Assembly (NCBI RefSeq): GCF_002355515.1
Contig: NZ_AP014809.1
Coordinates: 3,186,501 to 3,250,500 of the forward strand
DNA: 64,000 bases
Direction of reading: 5' to 3'
Origin: Methylorubrum populi
Lineage (GTDB): Bacteria > Pseudomonadota > Alphaproteobacteria > Rhizobiales > Beijerinckiaceae
Shown piece after piece: positions 25,201-35,087 of this stretch. How positions within the stretch are numbered: the first letter of the stretch is position 1; every line of letters begins with the position of its first letter. The notes under the pieces were generated by a model. It was not told where the DNA came from and did not search any database. It saw only the letters and a list, made by a program, of their open reading frames with translations. Both the position numbers and the translations under genes were made by a program.

Positions 25201-27354
25201 TCACTTGGGATGGTGCGCCGCGATCCAACCCTTCCACATAGAGCGGAAAGCGTCGCCCATATCCCGTGCGAAGCGCTCATGGTCCATGACCGGACCGGCG
25301 AACATGCGTTCACGCAGGTTCGTACGGATGGCGCGGAGGCGATCCGGATCGCGTGCGAGTTCCAGCGCGCGGGTCGCATAATCCTCAGGCGTGTCGCCCA
25401 CAAGTTCTCCCAGTCCGATCGCATCCAGCAGCGATGAGCCGACACGCGAGACCGCGTAGCTCCCCCGCAGCGCGATGATCGGGACACCCATACAGAGCGT
25501 GTCGCAGCTTGTTGTCCCACCGTTGTAGGGGAATGAATCGAGGGCGATGTCGAACTCGTGGTAAAGATTGAAGTATGTCGTCGTGACGCGGGGATGCAGC
25601 CGCACCCGGTCAAGCGGTATTCCCGCCGTCGATAGGCGTGCACAGACCTGTTCCCGAATGGCAGCCGTCTCCACATCGGCCACGACCATGAACAGACGCG
25701 CGTCGGGAAGCGCCTCTAGGATGGCGGCCCAGGTCTTGAAAGCGCAATCGCTGATTTTCTCGAAGCGGTTCATGACACCGAAGGTGATGAAGCCGTTGTC
25801 TTCGAAGGGCGGGCGCTCCCGTACGGGCGGGATTTCGCGATGCGCCTCGTAGGTGGCGGATACACCCGGCAGCCACCACACCGTCTCCGTGTGCAGGCTC
25901 TCCGTCTGGCCGGGCACGTCGAGACGGGTATCGGTCAGGCGGTAATCGATGGCGCGCAAGCCCGTGGTCGCCGGGTGGCCCATCCACGTGACCTGAACCG
26001 GCGCCGGCTTCCGAGCGAAGACAAGCAAGCGGTGACCGGCACTGTGGCCCGAGAGGTCGACGAGGATGTCGATCGCATCCGCCTCGATCAGATCGGCCGC
26101 CTCGTCGTCGCTGAGCCCGGCGATGTTGTGCCAGCCGCTGAACAAGGTCCGCAAATGCGCTGAAACTGCATCTTCCGCCGCCTGCGTCATGTAGGCTCGC
26201 GCCTCGAATTGCGCCTGATCCAGGTGGCGCAGCAACGGCTCGATGAAGCGGGCGACGGCGTGAGTGCACAGGTCACCGGAGACGAACCCGATCCGCAGGG
26301 GCCGATCCGCATCGCGATCGTTGGCGAAGGGACGCCGCCGCAGCAGCGGATCGGCGAAGCGTGCGCCGAAGCTGCGTGCATCGGCGGCGTAATCGGCGTG
26401 CGTAACGCCCTCGGTATAGAGCTTGGCGAAGAGTCGGTTGGAATGGGCTGTAACATGATCGGGATCTGCCGTGAGCGCCCGATCGAAGCTCGCGATCGCC
26501 TCGTGCAGATAGCCGAGGCTCTTCAGGCCGCACCCGAGATTGTTGTGCGCGTTGGCGAGGCCCGGATCGAGCGCGACGGCACGCCGCGCGTGAGTCACGG
26601 CCGCGCCGTGGCGGCTGATGCGCTGATAGACGCCGGACAGGTTGGCGTGTGCAATCGCCAGGTCGGGGTCGAGAGTGATCGCCCGCTCCAGAGCCGAGAT
26701 GGCGCCGACATTGTCGCCCAGCGTGATGAGGACGGCACCGAGACTGCTGAAATACGCGGCGTTGTCGGGCTCGCGATAGATCGCGATGCTGAACAGGTCG
26801 AAGGCTTGCTGGTGCCGCCCCTTGCCCGCGGCGACGGCGCCCGCGAGATGCGTTGCGTTGGCATGGGTGTCGTCCAGGCTGATAACGAGGTCAGCCAGCG
26901 TTTCCGCCGTGGCGAGATCGCCTGCGTTGTAGCGCTCCTGTCCGCGCGCGAAGGCATGGTCGGCGAAATCCTTGAGGACCGCACGCGTTTCATCGTCGGC
27001 GACCTCCCGACTCCGAAACCGATCCATCAGGGCATGCGCCTCGTCGAGCCGATTCAGCACGAGGAGCGTTACGGCCAGTGCCAGCCAATAGCGTGGCTTC
27101 TCGGGTTCAGCTCGCAGGGCGGCTACGAAGTGTGGGACCGCCGGACCGGGTCCGTCTACTTTGCTGGTCAGGAGGCCGAGCTCGTGGTGCGTGCCCGCGT
27201 GATGCGGCACCTCTTCGAGCACGCGCTGAAGGTTGCGACGGGCCTTCTCATAACGTCCGGCGGTACGGTGGGCGATGGCCTTGGCGAGCGTGCGCTCGAT
27301 CGAATTCACGGCATGAGCGTGCTCGATCGTCCGCAACCTGCGAGGTTCACGCAT
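25201..27354 (-). CDS. TPR-repeat SPINDLY-type O-linked GlcNAc transferase family protein
   Basis: 717 residues. The N-terminal 310 or so consist of TPR repeats (such as AIAHANLSGVYQRISRH and ANAHNNLGCGLKSLGYLHEA), which bind the acceptor protein. The GT41 catalytic part follows from about 330: RIGFVSGDLCTHAVARF, LSGHSAGHRLL, FGVMNRFEKISD, and the donor site NGGTTSCDTLCMGVP near 635. It is a cytosolic protein glycosyltransferase; bacterial members often modify flagellin or surface proteins. It is convergent with the acyltransferase gene across a 207-base AT-rich gap that holds nothing recognisable. A flagellin target would fit the adjacent chemoreceptor, but no flagellar gene is in the window. 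Confidence 0.88.
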   Translation of the reverse strand: MREPRRLRTIEHAHAVNSIERTLAKAIAHRTAGRYEKARRNLQRVLEEVPHHAGTHHELGLLTSKVDGPGPAVPHFVAALRAEPEKPRYWLALAVTLLVLNRLDEAHALMDRFRSREVADDETRAVLKDFADHAFARGQERYNAGDLATAETLADLVISLDDTHANATHLAGAVAAGKGRHQQAFDLFSIAIYREPDNAAYFSSLGAVLITLGDNVGAISALERAITLDPDLAIAHANLSGVYQRISRHGAAVTHARRAVALDPGLANAHNNLGCGLKSLGYLHEAIASFDRALTADPDHVTAHSNRLFAKLYTEGVTHADYAADARSFGARFADPLLRRRPFANDRDADRPLRIGFVSGDLCTHAVARFIEPLLRHLDQAQFEARAYMTQAAEDAVSAHLRTLFSGWHNIAGLSDDEAADLIEADAIDILVDLSGHSAGHRLLVFARKPAPVQVTWMGHPATTGLRAIDYRLTDTRLDVPGQTESLHTETVWWLPGVSATYEAHREIPPVRERPPFEDNGFITFGVMNRFEKISDCAFKTWAAILEALPDARLFMVVADVETAAIREQVCARLSTAGIPLDRVRLHPRVTTTYFNLYHEFDIALDSFPYNGGTTSCDTLCMGVPIIALRGSYAVSRVGSSLLDAIGLGELVGDTPEDYATRALELARDPDRLRAIRTNLRERMFAGPVMDHERFARDMGDAFRSMWKGWIAAHHPK

Positions 27355-27746
27355 ACCCGACGCTCCCTGAGAAGGCAGAAAAGTAGGGGCTCTATGGTCA
27401 ACAAATGATTAACATCGGCACTCTTCCAGGCCGCTTGGAGAGGACTAAGCGCAAAGCTCCCCGTGATGTTTGCGTGAAAGCGTTGTCGTGTAAAAAACCG
27501 GATGGTGCTTATCGATATCGAAACATATCGCACCTGCGCGACGAGATTATGAGATATAGAATGCCTCTATTAAAAATATTCCAATGATAGGTTGTATTTC
27601 CGTTGCGAAAACCTGATCGGCGGACGTGTCCGGCGATGAGTGGGCGCCGGTGAGGGTGCGCTAGGCTTTTGTTTCTGCATCATCTTTTTCCGAAAGCCGC
27701 AAACCACCTTTCGGGATGATGCTCTAGCCGGGATGGCAGCCGCGGT
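27355..27746. other. Intergenic region at the right edge of the accessory island
   Basis: 392 bases, AT-rich between 27480 and 27610, carrying the promoter for the SPINDLY gene on the minus strand and a palindromic repeat at 27677-27722. A 60-codon plus-strand frame (27405-27587) has no coding character and is not called. Confidence 0.4.
27677..27722. repeat. Dispersed palindromic repeat next to the chemoreceptor stop
   Basis: Outer arms GCATCATC (27677-27684) and GATGATGC (27715-27722), inner arms CCGAAAG and CTTTCGG, with a five-T bulge on the left and a loop of about 11 bases. I recognise this GATGATGC/CCGAAA form as a repeat found in hundreds of intergenic sites across Rhizobiales genomes. 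It is 24 bases past the chemoreceptor stop and may serve as its 3' end. Confidence 0.75.
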
Positions 27747-29426
27747 TCAGCCCGCCTGCACCCGCGCCAGGAACGTCCCGATCGCTGCTTGCACCGCCGC
27801 GCTGCCCTCTCCCACGCGCTCAGCGCCGGAGCGGACGTCGTCCGAGCGCGCCTCGCTGGATGCCGCGGCGGCGCGAACGCCAGCGATGTTCTCCGAGATC
27901 GTGCGGGCATCCGCCGCTGCGCCCGCGATCGAGCGGGCGATCTCATGGCTGGCTCGGCCCTGCTGCTCGGCCGCCGCCGCGACCTCGGCGGCGATGAGGC
28001 TGAGCTGCGCGATCGTCTGCCCGATCTCGCCGATGGCGCTGCTGGTGCTGCCGGCGGCCTGCTGGATCGCCGCGACCTGGGCCGCGATCCGGTCGGTCGC
28101 CGCCGCGGTCTGACCGGCGAGCGCCTTCACTTCGCCCGCCACCACGGCGAAGCCGCGCCCGGATTCGCCCGCCCGAGCGGCCTCGATGGTCGCGTTCAGG
28201 GCCAGAAGGTTGGTCTGCTCGGCGACATCGCGGATCAGTGTCACCACGGCGCCGACCTCTTCGGCTGCACGCGAGAGAGCGCACACCGTCGACTCCAGTC
28301 CGCTTGCATCGGTCAGTGCGGTCTCGGCGATGCGGCTCGCGTGGCGGACCCGTTCACCGATGCTCCGAGCCGAGCCCGACAACTCCTCGGCGGCGCCCGC
28401 AATACTGTCGACGACGCCGGCGGATTGCTCGGACGCTCCAGCCACCTCTCCCGCGCGCAGGGTGGTATCGCCCGCCGTCTCCCGCAGCCTGTCGGCGGCG
28501 GCGCGCATCGCCTGTGCCGAGCCCGCAAGATCGGCCACCGCACGCCGGGTCTCGTCCTCGAAGTCCCGTGTCGCGGCCGCGAGCCGCGTAGCGCGGGCGC
28601 CATCGTCCGCCAGCCGCTCGCGGGCGGCGCGGTCGAGCTCCCGCTTGTCGATCAACGCCGCCCGGAACTTCGCGATGGTTTGGGCCATCTCGCCGACCTC
28701 GTCGCGGCGGTTCGTAAACGGCACGGCCACCTCGCTTTGGTCGTCGGCGAGCGCCTGCATCGTCCCCTTCAGCCGGTGCAGCGGGCGCTGGATCTGCGTG
28801 CGGATGATCCAGAACGCGGCAACGAGTGCGATGATCAGCGCCGCGGCGGGCACCGCAATCAGGGTAACGAAGCCCAAATGCCGTGCCTGCGCTGCCGCCA
28901 CGCGCTGGCCGTCGAAGCGCCCGAGCACGTCGTGGCCGAGCACGCCGATCTCCGCGACCATGCGCTCGCGGTTCTTCACCGTCGCTTCGTCGCTGGCCTG
29001 GATCAGGGCGGCGCGGGGCGAGACCGAGAGGCCGAGATCGGCGGTCTCGGTCTGGTAGGCGATGAACTCCTTCACCGCGAGATCGAGCCGACGCCGCTTC
29101 TCCGGCGGAAGATGCCCTTCCATGGCGGAGAGAAACGGTCCGCGTGCCGCATCGACATCGCCGAGTGCGGTCTGAAGCGCCGAGAGCCGCTGCCGCGCCT
29201 CCTGCGTGTCGGAGGCGGTGTAGACGGCGGTTGCTTGCACGACTGCGTGCTCGATCGCCTGGGCAAGACCCCGCGCTTCGAGCCCGGCCTCCCAGAACGA
29301 CTCGGTGAGCGCGGACCGAGCCTGCTCCTGCGACGCTTGCCGCAGGGCGAAAGCCGAGATGCCGGCTCCGACGAGACCGAGAAGACCGACGACCGTGGCC
29401 AGCTTTAAGCCGAGAGACACGCGCAT
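27747..29426 (-). CDS. Methyl-accepting chemotaxis protein
   Basis: 559-residue membrane chemoreceptor. First membrane helix at residues 8-28, a helical periplasmic sensor of about 155 residues, second membrane helix near 190-208 ([20 protein letters not shown]), HAMP domain (about 210-262) and a long signalling coiled coil with the hairpin tip [19 protein letters not shown] that binds CheA and CheW. No C-terminal CheR-binding pentapeptide is visible. The ligand is unknown. The ATG lies four bases after a terminator-like hairpin and lacks a clear ribosome binding site, which is unusual. Confidence 0.9.
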   Translation of the reverse strand: MRVSLGLKLATVVGLLGLVGAGISAFALRQASQEQARSALTESFWEAGLEARGLAQAIEHAVVQATAVYTASDTQEARQRLSALQTALGDVDAARGPFLSAMEGHLPPEKRRRLDLAVKEFIAYQTETADLGLSVSPRAALIQASDEATVKNRERMVAEIGVLGHDVLGRFDGQRVAAAQARHLGFVTLIAVPAAALIIALVAAFWIIRTQIQRPLHRLKGTMQALADDQSEVAVPFTNRRDEVGEMAQTIAKFRAALIDKRELDRAARERLADDGARATRLAAATRDFEDETRRAVADLAGSAQAMRAAADRLRETAGDTTLRAGEVAGASEQSAGVVDSIAGAAEELSGSARSIGERVRHASRIAETALTDASGLESTVCALSRAAEEVGAVVTLIRDVAEQTNLLALNATIEAARAGESGRGFAVVAGEVKALAGQTAAATDRIAAQVAAIQQAAGSTSSAIGEIGQTIAQLSLIAAEVAAAAEQQGRASHEIARSIAGAAADARTISENIAGVRAAAASSEARSDDVRSGAERVGEGSAAVQAAIGTFLARVQAG

Positions 29427-29461
29427 GAAAAAGCCCGCCGATCCGTAGAGTCGACGGGCTT
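29427..29461 (-). terminator. Intrinsic terminator after the rimP-truB operon, abutting a start codon
   Basis: On the minus strand AAGCCCGTCG pairs with CGGCGGGCTT (ten base pairs, one G-T), loop of 11 bases, followed by a short T-run and then directly the ATG of the chemoreceptor gene. It lies about 125 bases after the truB stop, so it is probably the end of that operon. Confidence 0.75.
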
Positions 29462-29585
29462 CTAGGAAGACGGTGCTTGAGCTCAGGTTAAATGGAGCCG
29501 GCTACTCTCGATTTTCCAAGGAATGCGCCGCATCATCTTTCGAGATCGCGGATTGTACGATCGAGCGCATCGGATCAGTTTACGC

Positions 29586-30611
29586 TCAATTCCTCTGAGG
29601 CGCCGTCCCGCCAAGGTGGAACACGCGGTGAGGAACCAGTTCGCCGCGCTCGACGTCGCCGACGGCGACGAGAACACCGCCGCAGGTCGCGTAGGCTTTG
29701 CCGCCGACCGGGGCGTCGTGCCCGCGCAGGATCACCGGCTGGCCGCGCATGAGACGAAGCCCCATGTCGCGGCTGACCGCTACCGAGGGAATCTCTTCCA
29801 GAGCCGTCTCGACGGGGTGGAGGTGCATCTCCGTGCTTTCCTCGAGCGCAGCGACGCTGCAGGCCGTCGCCTCCTCGAACGGGCCGACACGGGTACGCCG
29901 CAGGGCCGAGACGTGGCCGTAGCAGCCGAGTACGCGCCCGAGGTCGCGGGCGAGCGCGCGAACGTAGGTGCCCTTGCCGCATTCGGCGGCGATGACGGTG
30001 CGGTCGCCGTGATGCTCGATGACGGAGAGATGGTCGATACGCACCGCGCGGGCCACCAGTTCCACCACCTCGCCGTCGCGGGCGAGATCGTAGGCTCGTT
30101 CGCCCTGGATCTTGATGGCGGAGTAGCGCGGCGGCACCTGTTCGATCTCGCCGACGAAGGACGGCAGTGCCGCCTCGATCGCCTCGCGGGTCGGCCGGTT
30201 CTCGGACGTCTCGACCGGGCGACCTTCCGCATCGTCCGTATCGGTCTCGATGCCCCAGGTGACCTCGAAGCGGTAGGCCTTGCGGCCATCCATCACGAAC
30301 GGAACGGTCTTGGTCGCCTCGCCCAGCGCGATCGGCAGGATGCCGGAAGCCAGGGGGTCGAGGGTGCCGGCATGGCCCGCCTTCTTGGCGTTGAACAGGC
30401 GCTTCACCACCGCCACGGCCTGGGTCGAGGTGATGCCGACGCCCTTGTCGAGCACCACCCAGCCGCTCACGTCATTCTTCTTCGGCCGGTCGTGCCGCGG
30501 CCGGCCGCGCTGGGGACGGCGACCGCCCCGCGGCGGCCCGTCCCGGCGCATGTCGCCGCGCGGTGCCTGGGGCGCCTCGCTCGCGCGTTCGGAAGAAATT
30601 TCGTCCTGCAT
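29586..30611 (-). CDS. truB: tRNA pseudouridine(55) synthase TruB
   Basis: Makes pseudouridine 55 in the T-loop of tRNAs. The catalytic aspartate is in GHAGTLDPLASG, with the family's KAYRFEVTWGI, PPRYSAIKIQGERAY and GKGTYVRALARDLG blocks following. ATG 30611 is chosen because GAGGACAGG precedes it; in-frame ATG 30656 and GTG 30668 have no such site. With this start the 341-residue protein carries an about 45-residue Arg/Pro/Gly-rich tail before the catalytic domain, longer than the standard enzyme. Last gene of the rimP-nusA-ylxR-infB-rbfA-truB operon. Confidence 0.93.
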   Translation of the reverse strand: MQDEISSERASEAPQAPRGDMRRDGPPRGGRRPQRGRPRHDRPKKNDVSGWVVLDKGVGITSTQAVAVVKRLFNAKKAGHAGTLDPLASGILPIALGEATKTVPFVMDGRKAYRFEVTWGIETDTDDAEGRPVETSENRPTREAIEAALPSFVGEIEQVPPRYSAIKIQGERAYDLARDGEVVELVARAVRIDHLSVIEHHGDRTVIAAECGKGTYVRALARDLGRVLGCYGHVSALRRTRVGPFEEATACSVAALEESTEMHLHPVETALEEIPSVAVSRDMGLRLMRGQPVILRGHDAPVGGKAYATCGGVLVAVGDVERGELVPHRVFHLGGTAPQRN

Positions 30612-30731
30612 CCTGTCCTCGATCGACGGGCTTTTTGGAGGGAGTCGTCCCGTCATGGGGGCTGTCACGGGGCCGCCAGGCGGCCCGTCGGTGGTGAACA
30701 GGCGGCATGAAACGGGCCGCCCGGATCAACA

Positions 30732-31169
30732 TCAATCGCGCGAGGGCGAATCCGGTTCGGCCTCGTCGTCCTCGCGGGGGGCGCTTTCCAGATCCCGCTG
30801 GACCTTCTCGCTCCGCAGGAGCTGGTCGATGCGCGCCGCCTCGTCGAATGTCTCGTCGCGGCGGAAGCGCAGCTCGGGGGCGTATTTCAGATTCACCCGC
30901 CGCGCCACCTCCTGGCGAAGGATCTTCTTGTGCCGGTCGAGCGCGGCGATCACCGGCGCCTCGTCCTGACCGCCGAGCGGCATGATGTAGGCAGTGGCGA
31001 GCTTGAGGTCCGGCGACATGCGCACCTCGGGCACGGTGACGACGTGCGAGCCGAGCACCGGGTCCTGGATGTCGCCGCGCTGGAGCACTTCGGCGAGCGC
31101 GTGGCGCACGAGTTCGGCCACGCGCTGCTGGCGCTGCGAGGGACCGGAAGGAGTCTGCTTTTGGGCCAT
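30732..31169 (-). CDS. rbfA: Ribosome-binding factor A
   Basis: 145-residue 30S maturation factor with a KH-like fold. Family features: N-terminal [24 protein letters not shown], the central [24 protein letters not shown] and [22 protein letters not shown]. Acidic C-terminal tail. It lies between infB and truB, as in most bacteria. A terminator-like hairpin precedes it on the same strand. Confidence 0.93.
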   Translation of the reverse strand: MAQKQTPSGPSQRQQRVAELVRHALAEVLQRGDIQDPVLGSHVVTVPEVRMSPDLKLATAYIMPLGGQDEAPVIAALDRHKKILRQEVARRVNLKYAPELRFRRDETFDEAARIDQLLRSEKVQRDLESAPREDDEAEPDSPSRD

Positions 31170-31216
31170 CGGCTGATCGACGTCGCTGAACCGTCAGGCT
31201 GGTGCCTGGAAACAAA

Positions 31217-31243
31217 GGGGGCCGCAGCTTTCGCCGCGGCCCC
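31217..31243 (-). terminator. Terminator-like hairpin between infB and rbfA
   Basis: Arms GGGGCCGC and GCGGCCCC around a ten-base loop, followed on the minus strand by CTTTGTTT. It could reduce read-through from infB into rbfA-truB, giving different levels within the operon. The T-run is interrupted, so strength is uncertain. Confidence 0.5.
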
Positions 31244-31271
31244 GCTAGGAAGAGCGGTAGGGGAAGGCCGC

Positions 31272-34250
31272 TCAGAGCGTGCGCTTGATTTCCTCGACGT
31301 TGAAGCACTCGATGAAATCGCCCACGCGCATGTCCTGGTAGTTCTGGAAGGACATGCCGCACTCGTAGCCGGCCGTGACTTCCTTGGCGTCGTCCTTGAG
31401 GCGCTTGAGCTGAGCCAGCTTGCCCTCGTGAATCACCACGTCGTTGCGCAGCAGGCGGACATGGGCGCCGCGCTGGACCACGCCTTCCATGACGCGGCAA
31501 CCGGCGATCTTGCCGACCTTCGACACGTCGAAGATCTGCAGGATCTGCGCCTCGCCGAGACGCTCCTCGCGCAGCGTCGGCGGCAGCATGCCCGACAGCG
31601 TGGCTTTGATGTCGTCCACGAGGTCGTAGATGATGCTGTAGTAGCGGATCTCGGTCCCGTCCCGCTCGGCCGCGTTGCGCGCTTCCTTGTGGGCGCGGAC
31701 GTTGAAGCCGATCACCACCGCCTTCGAGGCGTTGGCGAGCGTGATGTCCGACTCGGTGATGCCGCCGACACCCGAGAGCAGGATGCGCACGCCGACCTCG
31801 TCGTTGCCGAGCGCGGTCAGTGCACCGACGATGGCCTCGACCGAACCCTGCACATCACCCTTGATGATGATCGGCAGCTCCTTGCGGTTGGCGCCTTCCT
31901 TGGCCTCGCGCATCATGTCGACGAGCGAGCGGTTGGCACCACCCGTGCGGGCGTTCAGGCGCTCGCGCTTGATCCGGGCACGGTACTCGGTGACCTCGCG
32001 GGCGCGGGCCTCATTCGGCACCACGATCACGCGGTCGCCGGCATCCGGCGTGCCGTTGAAGCCCAGCACCTCCACCGGCACCGACGGGCCGGCATAGGGG
32101 ATGTGCTTGCCGGTGTCGTCGATGAGGGCGCGGATGCGGCCCCACTCGGCGCCGGCGACGATGATGTCGCCGGTGAACAGCGTGCCGCGCTGGACCAGAA
32201 CCGTGGCGACGGGGCCGCGGCCGCGGTCGAGCTGCGCCTCGATCACGGTGCCCTCGCCGTCGCGCTTCTCGTTGGCGCGCAGGTTCATGATCTCGGCCTG
32301 GAGCTGCAGACCCTCGAGAAGCTCGGGCAGACCGTCGCCGGTCTTGGCCGAGACCTCGAATTCGAGGGTCTCGCCGCCCATCGACTCCACTTGGATGTCG
32401 TGCTGCAGCAGCTCGGTGCGGACCCGTTGCGGGTTCGCGTCCGCCTTGTCGATCTTGTTGATGGCAATGATCATCGGGACGCCGGCCGCCTTGGCGTGCT
32501 GAATCGCCTCGACGGTCTGGGGCATCACGCCGTCATCGGCCGCCACCACGATCACGACGATGTCCGTCACCTTGGCGCCGCGGGCGCGCATAGAGGTGAA
32601 GGCCGCGTGGCCGGGAGTGTCGATGAAGGTGATGAGGTCGCCCGAAGGCGCTGCCACCTGATAGGCGCCGATGTGCTGGGTGATGCCTCCGGCCTCGCCC
32701 TCGACCACGTTCGCCGCACGGATCGCATCGAGCAGCGAGGTCTTCCCGTGGTCGACGTGACCCATGATCGTCACGACCGGCGGACGCGGCTCCAGATCCT
32801 CCTCCAGATCCGGCTCATCGGAGGTCAGACCCTCCTCGACGTCCGACTCGGCGACGCGGCGGACGGTGTGGCCCATCTCCTCGGCGATGAGTTGGGCGGT
32901 GTCCGAGTCGATCACGTCGGTGATCTTGTGGATCTGGCCCTGCTTCATTAGCAGACGGATCACGTCGACCGCACGTTCGGACATGCGGTTGGCGAGTTCT
33001 TGGATGGTGATCGTCTCAGGAATTGTCACGTCGCGGGCGATCTTCTCCTTGGGCTCCTCGTGCCGGTGGCCGCTCATGCGCTGCTGGCGGCGACGGAAGG
33101 AGGCGACGGAGCGGGTGCGCTCATCCTCGCCCGCCGTAGCGTTGGCGATGGTGAGGCGGCCGCGGTTACGATCGCCGCCCGGCGACTTCGGCGTCTTGGG
33201 CGGCGTGATGATCTTCAGCGGCATGCCGGGGCGGCGGATCACCCTCTTGGTGTCCGACTCGTCCTCGGCCGCAGCCGCACCGGGACGGGCGGCGGGACGC
33301 GCCGCGGTACCCGCAGGACGGGCGGCGGTGGTCGGGCTCGGCGCCTTCTCCGGCTCCGGCGCGGGGGCCGGCCGGGCCATGAAGTTCAGGTCGCGCGGCT
33401 TCTTCACGTCCGCGGTAATGGTACGGCGCGGCTCGGCAAGCGGCTGAGGTGCCGCGGGACGGGCGGCCGTCGGCGCCGGGCGCGCGCCGGTCGCCCCCGA
33501 ACGCGCAGCGGATGCGGCCGGACGTTGCGGCGCCGCGCCCGGACGAGCCGTCGGCGAAGCTGCCGCGGGGCGGGCAGGGGCAGGGGCCGGGCGGGCAGCC
33601 GGGGCAGGCGTCGGCGCGGCGGCCGGCGCAGCGTCCGAAGCCTGAACCGGAGGAGCCGCAGCCGGCGCTTCCGTCGGAGCTTCGACGGCCGGTGCTGCTG
33701 CGGCGCGGGCTGCCTCTTCCTCGGCCGCGCGGCGGCGGGAGTCCTCGGCGGCCTTGCGGCGGAGTTCGTCCTCCTGGCGGCGACGCTCCTCCTCCTCGCG
33801 GCGGCGGGCCTCGGCGGCCTCGCGCTCACGGCGCTCGGCTTCCTCGCGATCGCGGCGGGCCTTCACCTCGGCCTCGGCCCGCGCACGGGCCTCAGCCTCG
33901 CGGCGCTGCGCGTCGGCCAGGGCGGCGGCGCGGGCATCCCGCTCCTGCTCACTCAGGGTGCGCAGCACCACGCCCGAGGCGCTGCGGCCGGCGGGACGTG
34001 CCGCCGCAGCGGGAGCGGGCGCGACGGAGGCAGGACGCGGCGGGGGCGCTGCGGCGGGCTCACGGGGCGCGACCGTTCCGGGCGCGGCGCCGATCGTGCG
34101 CCGCTTCACCGTCTCGACCACGACGGATTTCGACCGCCCGTGGGAGAAGCTCTGACGCACCGTTCCCTGCTCGACCGGGCGCTTCAGCGTCAACGGCTTC
34201 GCGGGAGCTCTGGTCTGCGTCTTGTCACCCGGATTGTTCGTATCGCTCAT
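31272..34250 (-). CDS. infB: Translation initiation factor IF-2
   Basis: 992 residues. The GTPase core has [26 protein letters not shown] and NKIDK, followed by the conserved C-terminal domains that bind fMet-tRNA. The N-terminal 400 residues are a long Ala/Pro/Arg-rich spacer including a charged segment of about 60 residues made of E/R/A (around 105-175), and the [23 protein letters not shown]-terminal block (split here only by composition) typical of alphaproteobacterial IF-2. It sits between ylxR and rbfA as expected. IF-2 positions initiator tRNA on the 30S subunit. Confidence 0.95.
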   Translation of the reverse strand: MSDTNNPGDKTQTRAPAKPLTLKRPVEQGTVRQSFSHGRSKSVVVETVKRRTIGAAPGTVAPREPAAAPPPRPASVAPAPAAAARPAGRSASGVVLRTLSEQERDARAAALADAQRREAEARARAEAEVKARRDREEAERREREAAEARRREEEERRRQEDELRRKAAEDSRRRAAEEEAARAAAAPAVEAPTEAPAAAPPVQASDAAPAAAPTPAPAARPAPAPARPAAASPTARPGAAPQRPAASAARSGATGARPAPTAARPAAPQPLAEPRRTITADVKKPRDLNFMARPAPAPEPEKAPSPTTAARPAGTAARPAARPGAAAAEDESDTKRVIRRPGMPLKIITPPKTPKSPGGDRNRGRLTIANATAGEDERTRSVASFRRRQQRMSGHRHEEPKEKIARDVTIPETITIQELANRMSERAVDVIRLLMKQGQIHKITDVIDSDTAQLIAEEMGHTVRRVAESDVEEGLTSDEPDLEEDLEPRPPVVTIMGHVDHGKTSLLDAIRAANVVEGEAGGITQHIGAYQVAAPSGDLITFIDTPGHAAFTSMRARGAKVTDIVVIVVAADDGVMPQTVEAIQHAKAAGVPMIIAINKIDKADANPQRVRTELLQHDIQVESMGGETLEFEVSAKTGDGLPELLEGLQLQAEIMNLRANEKRDGEGTVIEAQLDRGRGPVATVLVQRGTLFTGDIIVAGAEWGRIRALIDDTGKHIPYAGPSVPVEVLGFNGTPDAGDRVIVVPNEARAREVTEYRARIKRERLNARTGGANRSLVDMMREAKEGANRKELPIIIKGDVQGSVEAIVGALTALGNDEVGVRILLSGVGGITESDITLANASKAVVIGFNVRAHKEARNAAERDGTEIRYYSIIYDLVDDIKATLSGMLPPTLREERLGEAQILQIFDVSKVGKIAGCRVMEGVVQRGAHVRLLRNDVVIHEGKLAQLKRLKDDAKEVTAGYECGMSFQNYQDMRVGDFIECFNVEEIKRTL

Positions 34251-34314
34251 TCAGTCTGAACCCTGAGGGCTTCCATCGTCCCATCGGCCGGCGGCGGGCA
34301 TGCCCGGCCGAGTG

Positions 34315-35067
34315 TCATTTCATTTCGTCGTCGTGCGAATCGAAGGCGGTCGCGCCAGCAGAGAGCGGGGCGTCCTCCTCGGACGCCGACGCCATACCCT
34401 CGAAGGTGCGGAACCGACGCCAACGCGCGAGATAGCCGGTGGTGCCGGCTCCCGCGATGAGGGCAGCGTGTATCACATGATCCCGGCCCAATGCCATGTC
34501 CAATTCGGTGTTGGACAGGTCATCGACAACGGGAATAACCGATATGGCATCGCCGTAGCGGCGCCGCAAGGCGGCAGCGAGCTTGCGGCGCCCGTCCGCA
34601 GCGGCATCGCTGGCATGAATCAGGCCCGCGACCCCCGCGGCACCGAGGATCGCCGACTCAACTTTACCGAAACCGGTCACCACGCAGCCGGCCTTATTGG
34701 CGAGCGCCAGCGCCTGCCGCAAATCCGTGCGCAAGCCCTCCGCAACCTGATCGGCGAGGTTCGGCGGAGCCTTCACATCGCTGGTCTTGAAGGCGCGATG
34801 GAAGGCGCGGCGCTTCACCGCCGCCTCGACCGTGGCACGGGTGGCCGTGAGCCACGCGCCGCGGCCCGGCAGACGGCTGCGCAGGTCCGGCACCACCGCG
34901 CCGTCCGGTCCCAGGACGAAGCGGATCATCGCCGCGGGCGGTTGTGCGATGCGGGTGACGATGCAGGTGCGCACGGGCTCCCGGCCGCGGCCGGGGCCGC
35001 GGTCGAGTTCCGGGCCGGCCGCGTCCGCTTCGCCGTCCGCTTCGCCTCGCGCGATCATGTCCTGCAC
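34315..35067 (-). CDS. ylxR: YlxR-type RNA-binding protein with L7Ae-like second domain
   Basis: 250 residues. The first half is the DUF448/YlxR domain with the RTCIVTR nucleic-acid-binding signature and the PDLRSRLPGRGAWLTATR block. The second half (about 100-200) resembles the L7Ae/L30e fold (AGCVVTGFGKVESAI, AGVAGLIHASDAAADGRRKL), a fusion typical of alphaproteobacteria. A 45-residue low-complexity tail follows. Start taken as GTG 35067, 11 bases after GGGAG; ATG 35058 is an alternative. It lies between nusA and infB and is presumed to bind RNA, or RNase P in some species. Confidence 0.88.
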   Translation of the reverse strand: MQDMIARGEADGEADAAGPELDRGPGRGREPVRTCIVTRIAQPPAAMIRFVLGPDGAVVPDLRSRLPGRGAWLTATRATVEAAVKRRAFHRAFKTSDVKAPPNLADQVAEGLRTDLRQALALANKAGCVVTGFGKVESAILGAAGVAGLIHASDAAADGRRKLAAALRRRYGDAISVIPVVDDLSNTELDMALGRDHVIHAALIAGAGTTGYLARWRRFRTFEGMASASEEDAPLSAGATAFDSHDDEMK

Positions 35068-35087
35068 CGTCCCGTGTCGCTCCCGGC

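Noticed and set aside
27405..27587. 60-codon plus-strand frame upstream of the SPINDLY gene
   Set aside because: Atypical composition, no ribosome binding site, overlaps the expected promoter.
19382..27746. Prophage or transposon origin of the AT-richer island
   Set aside because: No integrase, transposase, tRNA, terminal inverted repeats or target duplications are visible at either edge, so transfer is inferred from composition only.
27789..29408. 539-codon plus-strand frame opposite the chemoreceptor
   Set aside because: Arg/Gly-rich complement of the coiled-coil gene; the minus strand encodes clear MCP motifs.
30930..32951. 673-codon plus-strand frame opposite rbfA and infB
   Set aside because: Antisense to unmistakable rbfA and infB; composition (His, Asp, Val, Leu runs) is that of a shadow frame.
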